From the NCBI RefSeq assembly GCF_002953255.1, contig NZ_CP026498.1:1475543-1539542 (forward strand): 64,000 nucleotides of DNA, read 5' to 3'. Of this stretch, positions 1 to 8,981 are shown one piece after another (within the stretch, counting starts at the first letter, position 1; every line of letters starts with the position of its first letter). The notes beneath the pieces were generated by a model. It was not told the DNA's origin, made no database searches, and was given only the letters and a program-made list of their open reading frames with translations. Both the position numbers and the translations under genes were made by a program. The stretch is from Streptomyces sp. CB01881. GTDB taxonomy: Bacteria; Actinomycetota; Actinomycetes; Streptomycetales; Streptomycetaceae.

Positions 1-116
1 CCACGTGTTACTCACCCGTTCGCCACTGATCCACCCCGAAGGGCTTCACCGTTCGACTTGCATGTGTTAAGCACGCCGCCAGCGTTCGTCCTGAGCCAGG
101 ATCAAACTCTCCGTGA
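1..116 (-). rRNA. rrs: 16S ribosomal RNA, 5' end only (partial)
   Basis: The reverse complement contains the universal 16S 5' sequence AGAGTTTGATCCTGGCTCAG followed by GACGAACGCTGGCGGCG, typical of actinobacterial 16S. Only the first ~116 nucleotides are present; the gene runs off the left edge. The mature 5' end is placed at the Streptomyces-type TTCACGGAGAG, by comparison with known Streptomyces genes rather than by experiment. Confidence 0.97.
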
Positions 117-290
117 ATGATTACGGGGCCCCGACATTAAACAGAGCCCGTTCACACCCGCGTTGAGCGGCACGGCAACCACCGGAATAGGGCGGCCCCG
201 CGCACTGCGTCCTCGCTGTGTTATTTCAAAAGGAATCTCCAACCCCGGAACAGGTCCGAGGCCGGGGATGTCAACATATCTGGCGTTGAC

Positions 291-320
291 TTTTGGCACG
301 CTGTTGAGTTCTCAAGGAAC
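291..320 (-). promoter_or_regulatory. rRNA leader boxA-like / processing element
   Basis: On the minus strand this reads GTTCCTTGAGAACTCAACAG and then GCGTGCCAAAA, a conserved element of actinobacterial rRNA leaders associated with antitermination (boxA-like) and RNase III processing. It lies ~175 nt upstream of the 16S 5' end. The rest of 117-550 is untranslated leader; no gene was seen in it. Confidence 0.75.
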
Positions 321-553
321 GGACACTTCCTTCGGACCGCCTTCCAGCGGGCCCTCCGGGCGCTTCGTTCTTTCGTGTTCCCAGCTTAGCAGATGCTTTC
401 CGCTCCGTTTTCCGGTGCTTTTCGCATCTGAAATCTGCTGTTAACCGTCGTCTTGCGGCGACTCGACCAACCATAGCGGGTCCCGAGCCGGAGCGCGAAC
501 CGGGCCACGCCGGGCATCACCCGGTCGGCGGCATGATTTGTTGCTCTCGCGAG

Positions 554-582
554 CATATACAGCAATGGTCCCGATTCGCCAA
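554..582 (-). promoter_or_regulatory. Candidate rrn promoter
   Basis: On the minus strand TTGGCG (577-582) is followed after exactly 17 bp by TATATG (554-559), a good housekeeping-sigma promoter pointing at the 16S gene. Streptomyces rrn operons normally carry several tandem promoters, so more may lie in 585-700, but none there was as clear. The divergent crr promoter must also lie within about 600-770. Confidence 0.55.
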
Positions 583-784
583 GATGCCTGTAGAGTGCGG
601 CGCATCGGTGAAGAGGACTAGACCACTGTCGGTCGGTGAGATGTCGGCCGAAGTGGGCGGACGGGCGCGGGTTCTTCGCCCGGGAAGTCAGCAGATGTCC
701 GAAGTTGACATGATTTAGGCTTCACGCGATGTCCTGCCGCAGCTCGCGGCCGCTCGCTGTACTGCGCACTTGGGAGGCTCAACC

Positions 785-1234
785 ATGACCACTGTGACGT
801 CGCCGCTGACCGGCCGTGTCGTCGGGCTCGCCGGCGTGCCCGATCCGGTCTTCTCGGGCGCGATGGTCGGTCCCGGCACCGCGATCGATCCGGTTCGCAG
901 GCCAACCGAGGCCGTGGCTCCGGTGGACGGTGTCGTCGTCTCCATGCACCCGCACGCGTTCGTCGTCGTCGACGCGGACGGGCACGGTGTACTGACGCAC
1001 CTCGGGATCGACACCGTCCAGCTGAACGGCGAGGGCTTCGAGCTGCTCGTCAACAAGGGCGACACGGTGACCCGCGGCCAGGCCGTCATCAAGTGGGACC
1101 CGGCCGCCGTCGAGGCCGCCGGCAAGTCTCCGATCTCGCCGATCGTCGCGCTGGAGGCTGCGACCGACTCGCTCGGCGACGTCCGTGAGGACGGGGAGGT
1201 CGCCGTGGGCGACGCCCTGTTCAGCTGGAACTGA
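785..1234 (+). CDS. crr: PTS glucose-type EIIA component (IIA-Glc, Crr)
   Basis: 149 residues. This cytosolic EIIA-Glc carries phosphate from HPr to a membrane EIIBC sugar permease. It matches the single-domain IIA-Glc family, with the active histidine in THLGIDTVQL (about residue 72) and the second conserved histidine in HPHAFVVVD. The ATG at 785 is chosen because GGGAGG (772-777) sits 7 nt upstream; an in-frame TTG at 770 overlaps that site and is unlikely. ptsI follows 106 bp downstream on the same strand, the usual crr-ptsI order in Streptomyces. Confidence 0.93.
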   Translation: MTTVTSPLTGRVVGLAGVPDPVFSGAMVGPGTAIDPVRRPTEAVAPVDGVVVSMHPHAFVVVDADGHGVLTHLGIDTVQLNGEGFELLVNKGDTVTRGQAVIKWDPAAVEAAGKSPISPIVALEAATDSLGDVREDGEVAVGDALFSWN

Positions 1235-1340
1235 CCTCCTCCCCCTTTATCCCGACACACCCGCCCCGCCGCACTCGCCGGGGCGGCCCGGCACACAGCG
1301 GTACCCGGCGGGGCCGCTTCTCTCAGCGGAGACAGTGAGT

Positions 1341-3011
1341 ATGGAGAAGACGCTGCGCGGCGTGGGTGTCAGCCACGGGGTCGCGATCGGCCAGGTGCGG
1401 CACATGGGGACGGCGGTGCTGGAGCCGCCGGCCACCCAGATCCCGACCGAGGACGCCCCGCGTGAGCAGGCTCGCGCCCAGGCGGCCGTCGAGGCGGTGG
1501 CCGCGGACCTCAACGCTCGCGGCAACCTGGCCGGCGGCGAGGCCCAGGCGGTGCTGGAGGCCCAGGCGCTGATGGCGCAGGACCCGGAGCTGATGGCGGA
1601 CGTCGCCCGCCGGATCGCCGTCGGCAGCAGCGCCGAGCGTGGCGTCTACGACGCCTTCGCCGCCTACCGCGCGCTTCTCGCGTCGGCCGGGGACTACCTG
1701 GCCGGCCGCGTCGCCGACCTTGACGACGTCCGGAACCGCATCGTGGCGCGGCTGCTGGGCGTCCCGATGCCCGGTGTGCCGGACAGCGACGAGCCGTACG
1801 TGCTGTTCGCCCGGGACCTGGCGCCGGCCGACACCGCGCTGCTGGACCCGACGCTGGTGCTCGGCTTCGTGACCGAGGAGGGCGGGCCGACCAGCCACAG
1901 CGCCATCCTCGCGCGCGCCATGGGCGTGCCGGCCGTGGTCGCGCTGCCGGGCGCCGCCGGCGTGCCCGAGGGCACCGTCGTCGCGGTGGACGGCAGCTCG
2001 GGCGACGTGCTGGTGGAGCCGTCCCAGGACAAGCAGGACGAGCTGCGCCGGATCGCCGCCGAGCGCAAGGCCGCCCTCGCCGCCTCCTCCGGTCCGGGGC
2101 AGACTTCCGACGGTCACCGGGTGCCGCTGCTCGCCAACGTCGGCGGCCCGGCGGACCTGCCGGCCGCTCTGAAGGCCGGGGCCGAGGGCGTCGGCCTGTT
2201 CCGTACCGAGTTCCTCTTCCTGGACGACTCCGCCAAGGCGCCCACCGAGGAGAAGCAGGTCGAGGCGTACCGCAAGGTGCTGGAGGCGTTCCCGGAGGGC
2301 CGGGTCGTCGTCCGGGCGCTGGACGCGGGCGCGGACAAGCCGCTGGACTTCCTGACGCCGGCGGACGAGCCGAACCCGGCGCTCGGTGTCCGCGGCCTGC
2401 GCACGCTGCTGGAGCACCCCGAGGTGATGCAGACCCAGCTGCGCGCTCTGGCGAAGGCCGCCGAGGGGCTGCCGGTGCACCTTGAGGTGATGGCCCCGAT
2501 GGTGGCCGACCGCAAGGACGCCCGGGACTTCGCGGACGCGTGTCGTGAAGCCGGCCTGAACGCCAAGTACGGCGCGATGGTGGAGATCCCGTCCGCCGCG
2601 CTGCGGGCGCGGTCGATCCTGCAGGAGGTGGAGTTCCTCTCGCTGGGGACCAACGACCTCGCCCAGTACACCTTCGCCGCCGACCGCCAGGTGGGTGCGC
2701 TGGCCCGACTCCAGGACCCGTGGCAGCCGGCGCTGCTCGACCTGGTGGCGTTCTCGGCCGAGGCCGCGCAGGCCACCGGCAAGAGCTGCGGCGTCTGCGG
2801 CGAGGCGGCGTCCGACCCGCTGCTGGCCGTGGTACTGACCGGTCTCGGGGTCACCAGCCTCTCCATGGGTGCGGCGTCGATCCCCTACGTGCGGTCCACG
2901 CTGGCCAAGTACACGCTGGCGCAGTGCCGTCGGGCGGCCGAGGCGGCCCGGGCCGCGGACAGCGCCGAGGGCGCACGGGCCGCGGCGCAGCAGGTGCTGT
3001 CCGGCGAGTAG
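1341..3011 (+). CDS. ptsI: PTS enzyme I (phosphoenolpyruvate-protein phosphotransferase)
   Basis: 556 residues, the normal family length. Enzyme I takes phosphate from phosphoenolpyruvate and passes it to HPr at the head of the PTS. The phospho-histidine motif GGPTSHSAILARAMGVPAV is present (His about 186), followed by the PEP-binding TIM-barrel region with GVGLFRTEFLF and FLSLGTNDLAQY. The ATG at 1341 is 8 nt after GGAGA; an in-frame GTG at 1335 is too close to that site. It likely shares transcription with crr. The same EI would be needed by the DhaM protein encoded at 51992-52531. Confidence 0.94.
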   Translation: MEKTLRGVGVSHGVAIGQVRHMGTAVLEPPATQIPTEDAPREQARAQAAVEAVAADLNARGNLAGGEAQAVLEAQALMAQDPELMADVARRIAVGSSAERGVYDAFAAYRALLASAGDYLAGRVADLDDVRNRIVARLLGVPMPGVPDSDEPYVLFARDLAPADTALLDPTLVLGFVTEEGGPTSHSAILARAMGVPAVVALPGAAGVPEGTVVAVDGSSGDVLVEPSQDKQDELRRIAAERKAALAASSGPGQTSDGHRVPLLANVGGPADLPAALKAGAEGVGLFRTEFLFLDDSAKAPTEEKQVEAYRKVLEAFPEGRVVVRALDAGADKPLDFLTPADEPNPALGVRGLRTLLEHPEVMQTQLRALAKAAEGLPVHLEVMAPMVADRKDARDFADACREAGLNAKYGAMVEIPSAALRARSILQEVEFLSLGTNDLAQYTFAADRQVGALARLQDPWQPALLDLVAFSAEAAQATGKSCGVCGEAASDPLLAVVLTGLGVTSLSMGAASIPYVRSTLAKYTLAQCRRAAEAARAADSAEGARAAAQQVLSGE

Positions 3012-3051
3012 CGGACGCGTGGCTGCCGCGCCCGCACGCGTGCCAGCGCAC

Positions 3052-3105
3052 CCGGACACGACGAAGGGGCGCCCCGTCATGGGGGCGCCCCTTCGTCGTG
3101 TCCGG
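3052..3105. terminator. Bidirectional terminator, 24-bp perfect stem
   Basis: Inverted repeat 3052-3075 / 3082-3105 with a 6-nt loop; the inner stem is AAGGGGCGCCCC and its complement. It sits between the convergent ends of ptsI (3011) and the acetoacetyl-CoA synthetase gene (3108), so it can end transcription from both sides. No U-tract follows, as is usual in high-GC actinomycetes. Confidence 0.85.
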
Positions 3106-3107
3106 GG

Positions 3108-5126
3108 TCAGGCCTGGCGGTCGCGGCGGAGCTGCTCGAAGAAGCGCAGGTGGTCGAGGTTGTCGACGGAGCCGGGGTTGACGGCCTGCTCCAGCGGGGT
3201 GCCGGAGAGCAGGCGCTTGACCGGGACCTCGATGCGCTTGCCGGTGAGGGTGTGCGGGAGGCCGCGGACGGCGATGACCTCGTCGGGGACGTGGCGCGGG
3301 GAGAGTTCCGTGCGCAGCGAGCTGCGGATCCGGCCGATCAGGTCGTCGTCGAGCGTGGCGCCGGGGGCGAGGACGACGAAGAGCGGCATCCAGTAGCCGC
3401 CGTCGGGCTCCTCCAGGCCGATGACCAGGGACTCGGCGATCTCGGGGAGGCGCTCGACGACCTCGTAGATGTCGGAGGAGCCCATCCGGACGCCCTGGCG
3501 GTTGAGGGTGGAGTCCGAGCGGCCGTGGATGACCACGGTGCCGCGCGAGGTGACGGTGATCCAGTCACCGTGGCGCCAGATGCCGGGGTACATGTCGAAG
3601 TAGCTGTCGTGGTACCGGGTGCCGTCGGGGTCGTTCCAGAAGCCGGTGGGCATGGACGGGATCGGCTTGGTGACGACGAGTTCGCCGACGGCGTCGGTGA
3701 GCGGGCGGCCCTGGACGTCCCAGGACTCGACGGCGGCGCCGAGGCAGGGGGCCTGGATCTCGCCGAGGTGAACGGGAAGGGTGGGGACGCCGCCGACGAA
3801 GCAGGAGCAGACGTCGGTGCCGCCGCTGACGGAGGCGAGCCAGACGTCCTCCTTCACCTCGTCGTAGATCCAGCGGAAGCCGTCGGGCGGGAGCGGGGAG
3901 CCGGTGGTCCCGATGCAGCGGACGGCGGAGAGGTCGAGGTCCCGGCCGGGGTGCAGGCCGGCCTTGCGGCTGGCGATGACGTAGGCGGCGGAGGTGCCGA
4001 GGACGGTGGCGCCGGTGCGGGCGGCCACCGACCAGAGGGCGCCGGTGTCGGGGTGGCCCGGGCTGCCGTCGTAGGTGACGATCGTGGACCCGGTGAGGAG
4101 GCCGGCGAGGAGGAAGTTCCACATCATCCAGCCGGTGGAGGTGTACCAGAGGAAGCGGTCCTCGGGGCCGAGGTCGAGGTGGAGGCCGGCCTGCTTGAGG
4201 TGTTCGAGCAGGATGCCGCCCTGGCTCTGGACGATGGCCTTGGGCAGGCCGGTGGTGCCGGAGGAGTAGAGGACCCAGAGCGGGTGGTCGAAGGGGACGG
4301 CCTCGAAGACCGGCTCGACGTCGTCGGCGACCAGGTCGTCCCAGTGCAGGGCGCCCTCGGGGGCGGGGCCGCCGAGCAGGGGGACGTGGACGACGGTGTG
4401 CAGGGTGGGGAGTTCGCGGCGGAGTTCGGCGACGACCTCGGTGCGGTCGTGGTCCTTGCCGCCGTAGTGGTAGCCGTCGACGGCGAAGAGGACGGCGGGT
4501 TCGATCTGCTGGAGGCGGTCGAGGACGCTGCGGGCGCCGAAGTCGGGGGCGCAGCTGGTCCAGACGGCGCCGACGGCGGCGGTGGCCAGGAGGGCGACGG
4601 CGGCCTGCGGGATGTTGGGCAGGTAGGCGCTGACGCGGTCACCGGGGCCGATGCCGCGGGCGCGCAGGGCGGCGGCGAGGGACCCGACCTGGCGGCGCAG
4701 CTCGGCCCAGGTGAGGACGACCGGGTGCTCGGTGGTCTCGTCGAGGTGCAGGACGGCCGGCCTGTCGGCGTTGGCCGGGGTCTCGGCGGCGCGCAGGGCG
4801 TGCTCGGCGTAGTTGAGGCGGGCTCCGGGGAACCAGCGGGCGCCGGGCATGGTCGCGTCGGCGAGGACGGCGTCCGGGGCCTGGGTGAAGCGGACGTCGA
4901 ACCACTGGGTGACGGCGGTCCAGAAGCGGTCGAGGTCCTCGGTGGACCAGGCGTGCAGGTCGGCGTAGCGCTGGGCGGCCTGCTGGTCGTCGGTGGTGGG
5001 GGCGAGCGGTGCGGCCGGGGCGCCGTGCTGTTCGGCGGCCCAGGCCTGGAAGGCCACGATCGCGGTGGCGGCGGCGCGAGCGGGGGTGGGGCGCCAGAGC
5101 GGCTGGTCCTGGGGTGGGGTGCTCAC
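3108..5126 (-). CDS. Acetoacetyl-CoA synthetase (acetoacetate-CoA ligase)
   Basis: 672 residues, close to the ~650 typical of the family. This ANL-superfamily enzyme makes acetoacetyl-CoA from acetoacetate, CoA and ATP. The adenylate P-loop is LYSSGTTGLPKAIVQ; downstream are SGGTDVCSCFVGG and the hinge/C-terminal RSDSTLNRQGVRMGSSDIYE, distinctive for acetoacetyl-CoA rather than acetyl-CoA synthetases. The open frame extends upstream into the Nudix region, so the GTG at 5126 is chosen because GGGAG precedes it. It is convergent with ptsI and ends 2 bp from the shared terminator. Confidence 0.9.
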   Translation of the reverse strand: MSTPPQDQPLWRPTPARAAATAIVAFQAWAAEQHGAPAAPLAPTTDDQQAAQRYADLHAWSTEDLDRFWTAVTQWFDVRFTQAPDAVLADATMPGARWFPGARLNYAEHALRAAETPANADRPAVLHLDETTEHPVVLTWAELRRQVGSLAAALRARGIGPGDRVSAYLPNIPQAAVALLATAAVGAVWTSCAPDFGARSVLDRLQQIEPAVLFAVDGYHYGGKDHDRTEVVAELRRELPTLHTVVHVPLLGGPAPEGALHWDDLVADDVEPVFEAVPFDHPLWVLYSSGTTGLPKAIVQSQGGILLEHLKQAGLHLDLGPEDRFLWYTSTGWMMWNFLLAGLLTGSTIVTYDGSPGHPDTGALWSVAARTGATVLGTSAAYVIASRKAGLHPGRDLDLSAVRCIGTTGSPLPPDGFRWIYDEVKEDVWLASVSGGTDVCSCFVGGVPTLPVHLGEIQAPCLGAAVESWDVQGRPLTDAVGELVVTKPIPSMPTGFWNDPDGTRYHDSYFDMYPGIWRHGDWITVTSRGTVVIHGRSDSTLNRQGVRMGSSDIYEVVERLPEIAESLVIGLEEPDGGYWMPLFVVLAPGATLDDDLIGRIRSSLRTELSPRHVPDEVIAVRGLPHTLTGKRIEVPVKRLLSGTPLEQAVNPGSVDNLDHLRFFEQLRRDRQA

Positions 5127-5278
5127 GGTGGTGGTCTCCCGGCCGGTGGATGGGACGGGATGCTTGTGGCAGGGCCCGTCCGGTTGGGGCTGTCGGTGCA
5201 GACCCTGCCATGTGATCGCCCGGTGCGCCAGGGTCTGCCCCGGGGGTGCGGGCCTGGTCAGCCCGCTGCCGCTGCCGG

Positions 5279-5827
5279 TCAGCGAGGGGTGAACTCGCCG
5301 TTGAACCAGGACTGGGAGACCCGGGTGTGGAAGGCGAAGGCGAGTGGGGTCTCCGGGGTGGAGAGCTGCCAGCCGTCGGTCTCGTCGGTGGGCTTGGAGG
5401 GCGGGAGCTCGGCGAGCGGGCGCGCGGGGAGCAGGCCGAAGAGGCAGAGGAAGCCGCCGCGGGTGTCGGAGTCGGTGGCGACCAGGGTGATCTCGGAGGC
5501 GTCGGCGAGGATTCCGGTCTCCTCGCGGAGTTCGCGGACGCAGGCCTGCTGCCAGCTCTCGCCGTAGTCGACGTAGCCGCCGGGCAGGGCCAGTTCGCCG
5601 TAGCCGGGCTCGATGGTGCGGCGGATGACGACGAGGCTGGGCTCGCCGCTCCCCTGGGTGACCGGGAGGAGGGTGACGACGACGGGCAGCGGGTTGCGGT
5701 AGCTGATCTCGGAGCAGCCGGGGCAGGTGCGCGGCCAGGTCTTGGTGCCGGCGGGGTAGGGCGTGCCGCACCAGTGGCAGTGGGAGTTGGGCCGGTTGGT
5801 CGTCCTGCTCACCTCTTGAGTGGTCAT
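5279..5827 (-). CDS. Nudix hydrolase with N-terminal zinc ribbon
   Basis: 182 residues. Four cysteines in CHWCGTPYPAG and CPGCSE (residues ~17-42) form a zinc-ribbon-like element, as in NADH pyrophosphatase-type Nudix proteins. The Nudix box GX5EX7REUXEEXGU is intact as GGYVDYGESWQQACVRELR plus EETGI. It probably hydrolyses a nucleoside diphosphate derivative; the substrate cannot be read from sequence. Start ATG 5827. It lies 152 bp upstream of the synthetase gene on the same strand and could be cotranscribed. Confidence 0.85.
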   Translation of the reverse strand: MTTQEVSRTTNRPNSHCHWCGTPYPAGTKTWPRTCPGCSEISYRNPLPVVVTLLPVTQGSGEPSLVVIRRTIEPGYGELALPGGYVDYGESWQQACVRELREETGILADASEITLVATDSDTRGGFLCLFGLLPARPLAELPPSKPTDETDGWQLSTPETPLAFAFHTRVSQSWFNGEFTPR

Positions 5828-5944
5828 GGCCGGATGGTAGTGCCGCCGGGTGCAGGACGGCAGCGGTCTGCTGATCTCGGTCGGCCGTCGGTGAACCGGC
5901 GGGCGCCGGGACGGCGGGTGCAGGGACGGGCCGCGGCGCGGCGG

Positions 5945-6907
5945 TCAGCGGATCTCGTCCTCGCGGGTGGGGCGCAGCAGGGCGGGGTGGAGCAGTTGGG
6001 CGTCGCCGGCGCAGTAGTTGCGGGCGCGGGGGCCGCCGCGGGCACCGCCGCGCTCGGTGGTGGTGCCGGTGCTCTCGACGAAGCCGGGGACGGAGAGGAC
6101 CTTGCGGTGGAAGTTGCCGGCGTGGAGCTTCTCGTCCCAGACGGCCTCGTAGACGGCCCGCAGCTCGGGGATGGTGAAGTCGTGCCGGAGGAAGGCGGTG
6201 GCCAGCGGGCTGTACTCGATCTTGGCGCGGGCGCGGTCGAGGCCGTCGGCGAGGATGCGGGCGTGGTCGAAGGCCAGGGTGATGGGGGCGGACCGGTCCG
6301 CCTCCGCTCGGGACGTCTCGGCTGGGCGCGTCTCGGTTTCGGACGTCTCGGCTTCGGAAGAGGGGCCGGCAGGCCCGTCGACGCCACCCCCGTGGGTGTC
6401 GACGGGCCTGCCGGCGGCTGGTGACCGGCCGATGGACGGCCGGAGGTCAAGGCCGGTGACGGGGTGCCAGGCCGCCCGCGCCGCGTCCGAGCCGGCTTCG
6501 GGGTCCGGCAGGTCGGGTGCGAAGGCCAGGTAGGCGACCGAGACGACGTGCATGCGCGGGTCGCGGTCGGGGGCCCCGTAGGTGCCGAGCTGTTCGAGGT
6601 GTATGCGGCTGAGGGCGGCTTCGGCGCCGGAGCTGCCCTGCAGGCCCGTCTCCTCGGCGAGCTCGCGGGCGGCAGCCTCGTCGAGGCCCTCCTCGCCGGC
6701 CTTGAGGAAGCCGCCGGGCAGTGCCCACGAGCCCTGGTAGGGCGGGCCGGCCCGCTCGACCAGCAGGACGTGGAGGCCGCCGTGGCGCAGTGTCAGGGCG
6801 ACGATGTCGACGGTGACGGCCACGGGGGTGTAGGCGCGCGGGTCGTAGGCGGCGAGCCAGGCCTGCTCGTCCGTGTCGGTGCCGACGGGGTGCTGCTCCA
6901 CGGCCAT
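5945..6907 (-). CDS. NrtR-like regulator: Nudix domain plus winged-helix domain
   Basis: 320 residues. The N-terminal Nudix domain (residues ~25-155) contains WALPGGFLKAGEEGLDEAAA and RELAEETGL, with one more residue between Gly and Arg than the classical box. The C-terminal part, with IEYSPLATAFLRHDFTIPEL and FHRKVLSVPGF, matches the winged-helix domain of NrtR regulators, which sense ADP-ribose-type ligands and control NAD metabolism. A ~50-residue low-complexity linker joins the domains and contains a DNA palindrome (6365-6415). ATG 6907 follows GGAGAGGAG. No NAD gene is adjacent, so the target is unknown. Confidence 0.8.
   Translation of the reverse strand: MAVEQHPVGTDTDEQAWLAAYDPRAYTPVAVTVDIVALTLRHGGLHVLLVERAGPPYQGSWALPGGFLKAGEEGLDEAAARELAEETGLQGSSGAEAALSRIHLEQLGTYGAPDRDPRMHVVSVAYLAFAPDLPDPEAGSDAARAAWHPVTGLDLRPSIGRSPAAGRPVDTHGGGVDGPAGPSSEAETSETETRPAETSRAEADRSAPITLAFDHARILADGLDRARAKIEYSPLATAFLRHDFTIPELRAVYEAVWDEKLHAGNFHRKVLSVPGFVESTGTTTERGGARGGPRARNYCAGDAQLLHPALLRPTREDEIR
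6365..6415. repeat. 18-bp perfect inverted repeat inside the interdomain linker
   Basis: GCCGGCAGGCCCGTCGAC (6365-6382) is repeated in inverted orientation at 6398-6415, around a 15-nt centre. It is read in frame as part of the linker of the NrtR-like protein. No matching element was found elsewhere in the window. Confidence 0.85.
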
Positions 6908-6965
6908 GGCCGGCTCCTCTCCGGTGTGGCGCCCGGCTCGGCGTCGTCGTTCTCGGGATGAGCAC

Positions 6966-6994
6966 AACGTAGCGACCCGTTGACTCTGCGGCAA
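6966..6994 (-). promoter_or_regulatory. Candidate promoter of the NrtR-like gene
   Basis: On the minus strand TTGCCG (6989-6994) and TACGTT (6966-6971) are separated by 17 bp and lie ~60 bp upstream of the ATG at 6907. The mmuM gene diverges from the same intergenic region, where TAGGCT at 7029-7034 could be its -10 element. Confidence 0.4.
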
Positions 6995-7077
6995 ATGGAT
7001 TTCCGGGGAGGCGGTCTCGCCCGTCTTCTAGGCTGTGGCCAGGAGCTTTGCCCGAGGAGCAGGTCTTGGAGGCCGTC

Positions 7078-8016
7078 ATGCCCGCCACTCCCCCGCCGGA
7101 CTTCGCCGCCGCGGTGGCCGCCGGTCCGCTGGTGCTGGACGGCGGGATGTCGAACCAGCTGGCGGCGGCCGGGCACGACCTCGGCGACGCGCTGTGGTCG
7201 GCGCGGCTGCTGGCGGACGCGCCGGAGGCGGTCGCCGCCGCGCACCGGGCCTACTTCGACGCCGGGGCGGAGGTCGCGATCACCGCGAGCTACCAGGCGA
7301 GCTTCGAGGGGTTCGCGCGGCGCGGGGTGGGCCGGGCGGAGGCGGCCGCGCTGCTGGCGCGCAGCGTGGAGCTGGCCAGGGAGGCGGCGCGGCGGTCGGC
7401 GGCGGAGCGGGAGCGGGCGGGCCGGCCGCTCTGGGTGGCGGCGTCGGTGGGCCCGTACGGGGCGGTGCTGGCGGACGGGTCGGAGTACCGGGGGCGGTAC
7501 GGGCTGACGGTGGACGAGCTGGAGGCGTTCCACCGTCCGCGGCTGGAGGCGCTGGCGGCCGCCGGGCCGGACGTGCTGGCGCTGGAGACCATCCCGGACG
7601 CGGACGAGGCCCGGGCGCTGCTGCGGGCGGTGCGCGGGCTGGGGGTGCCGGCCTGGCTGTCGTACAGCGTGGCGGGCGGGCGGACCAGGGCCGGGCAGCC
7701 GCTCGCGGAGGCGCTGGCCCTGGCCGCGGAGGCCGACGAGGTGGTGGCGGTGGGGGTGAACTGCTGCACGCCGCAGGACGCGGACGCGGCGGTGGCCCTG
7801 GCGGCGCAGGTGACCGGCAAGCCGGTGGTGGTGTACCCGAACAGCGGGGAGGAGTGGGACGCCGGGGTCCGGGACTGGCGCGGCGAGCCGACGTTCCGTC
7901 CGGACCGGGTGAGCGGCTGGCTGGCGGGCGGCGCCCGGCTGGTGGGCGGCTGCTGCCGGGTGGGCCCGCGGGAGATCGCCGCGCTGGCCGCCGAGGTGGC
8001 GCGCGGCCGGCGCTGA
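7078..8016 (+). CDS. mmuM: Homocysteine S-methyltransferase (MmuM type)
   Basis: 312 residues, the family length. It would methylate L-homocysteine to methionine, typically with S-methylmethionine as donor. The zinc-binding cysteines are in GVNCCTP (about 229-230) and GGCCRVGP (about 292-293), and the N-terminus has the expected VLDGGMSNQL. ATG 7078 is chosen because GGAGG (7068-7072) is 5 nt upstream; the frame is open to a TTG at 7048. It is a single gene, diverging from the NrtR-like gene. Confidence 0.9.
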   Translation: MPATPPPDFAAAVAAGPLVLDGGMSNQLAAAGHDLGDALWSARLLADAPEAVAAAHRAYFDAGAEVAITASYQASFEGFARRGVGRAEAAALLARSVELAREAARRSAAERERAGRPLWVAASVGPYGAVLADGSEYRGRYGLTVDELEAFHRPRLEALAAAGPDVLALETIPDADEARALLRAVRGLGVPAWLSYSVAGGRTRAGQPLAEALALAAEADEVVAVGVNCCTPQDADAAVALAAQVTGKPVVVYPNSGEEWDAGVRDWRGEPTFRPDRVSGWLAGGARLVGGCCRVGPREIAALAAEVARGRR

Positions 8017-8120
8017 GCCGCCGGCCGGCGCCGGGCCTACCGTTCGGCCGGTGCCGGACTTTCCGAGGGGGAAGGTGCACGGACCGGGGGCGGCCTGGCA
8101 GACTCATCCCGTTACCACTG

Positions 8121-8139
8121 TGGTCGACATTGTCGACCA
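8121..8139. promoter_or_regulatory. GylR operator, gylR copy
   Basis: Perfect palindrome TGGTCGACATTGTCGACCA, two 9-bp arms around a central T, 23 bp upstream of the gylR start. Its core GGTCGACATTGTCGA recurs upstream of glpF at 9127-9145. IclR-family proteins bind such palindromes, so GylR autoregulation is inferred. Confidence 0.7.
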
Positions 8140-8161
8140 CCTGTCAGCCCGGAGGTACCGA

Positions 8162-8926
8162 ATGCCCGGCCCGATCCAGTCGCTCTCCCGGGCCGCCGCG
8201 ATCATGCGCCTGCTGGCCGGCGGTGAGCGCCGCCTGGGCCTGTCCGAGGTCGCGACGGCGCTGGACCTGGCCAAGGGCACCGCGCACGGCATCCTGCGCA
8301 CCCTCCAGATGGAGGGGTTCGTGGAACAGGACCCGGAGAGCGGCAAGTACCAGCTGGGCGCCGAACTGCTGCGGCTGGGCCAGAGCTACCTGGACGTCCA
8401 CGAGCTGCGCGCCCGGGCCCTGGTCTGGGCGGACGACCTGGCCAGGGCGTCCGGCGAGACCGTCTACCTGGGCGTGCTGCACCAGCAGGGCGTGCTGATC
8501 GTGCATCACGTCTTCCGCCCGGACGACACCCGGCAGGTGCTGGAGGTCGGCTCGATGCAGCCGCTGCACTCCACCGCGCTGGGCAAGGTGCTGCTGGCCT
8601 ACGACCCGGTGGCCCGCGGCGAGCTGGGCGACGGGCCGTACGAGGCGTACACCGCGCGGACGCTGACCGAGCCGGCGGACGTGGACGCCGAGGCGGCACT
8701 GACCCGCGAGCGCGGCTGGGCCGACTCGATCGAGGAGACCTGGGAGGGCGTGGCCTCGATCGGCGCGCTGATCCAGGACCGGCGGCGCAACCCGGTGGGC
8801 GCGGTCTGCATCAGCGGCGCGGTGGAGCGGGTCTGCGAGGACGGCTTCGTGAAGCCCTCGCTCGTCGCCTCGGTGCGCAGCGCCGCCCGCGCGATCTCGC
8901 GGGACCTGGGAGCCGGGCGGTTCTGA
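8162..8926 (+). CDS. gylR: IclR-family regulator of the glycerol operon (GylR)
   Basis: 254 residues. The N-terminal winged helix (residues ~8-60: SLSRAAAIMRLLAGGERRLG, then LSEVATALDLAKGTAHGILR) is followed by an IclR effector domain with QPLHSTALGKVLLAYDP. In Streptomyces, GylR represses the glycerol operon until glycerol-3-phosphate is present. ATG 8162 follows GGAGG (8151-8155) by 6 nt. The same operator core lies before gylR and before glpF, and glpF, glpK and glpD follow on the same strand, supporting the assignment. Confidence 0.92.
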   Translation: MPGPIQSLSRAAAIMRLLAGGERRLGLSEVATALDLAKGTAHGILRTLQMEGFVEQDPESGKYQLGAELLRLGQSYLDVHELRARALVWADDLARASGETVYLGVLHQQGVLIVHHVFRPDDTRQVLEVGSMQPLHSTALGKVLLAYDPVARGELGDGPYEAYTARTLTEPADVDAEAALTRERGWADSIEETWEGVASIGALIQDRRRNPVGAVCISGAVERVCEDGFVKPSLVASVRSAARAISRDLGAGRF

Positions 8927-8981
8927 CGCCGCGGGGCGGCTGTGCGGCGGGTCGGCGCCGGGAAGTCCGACGTTCACGCTG

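Noticed and set aside
770..784. TTG at 770 as the crr start
   Set aside because: It would place the GGGAGG ribosome binding site inside the coding region; the ATG at 785 is correctly spaced from it.
1..784. tRNA genes near the rRNA leader
   Set aside because: No cloverleaf or T-loop (GGTTCGAAT-like) sequence was found in this stretch.
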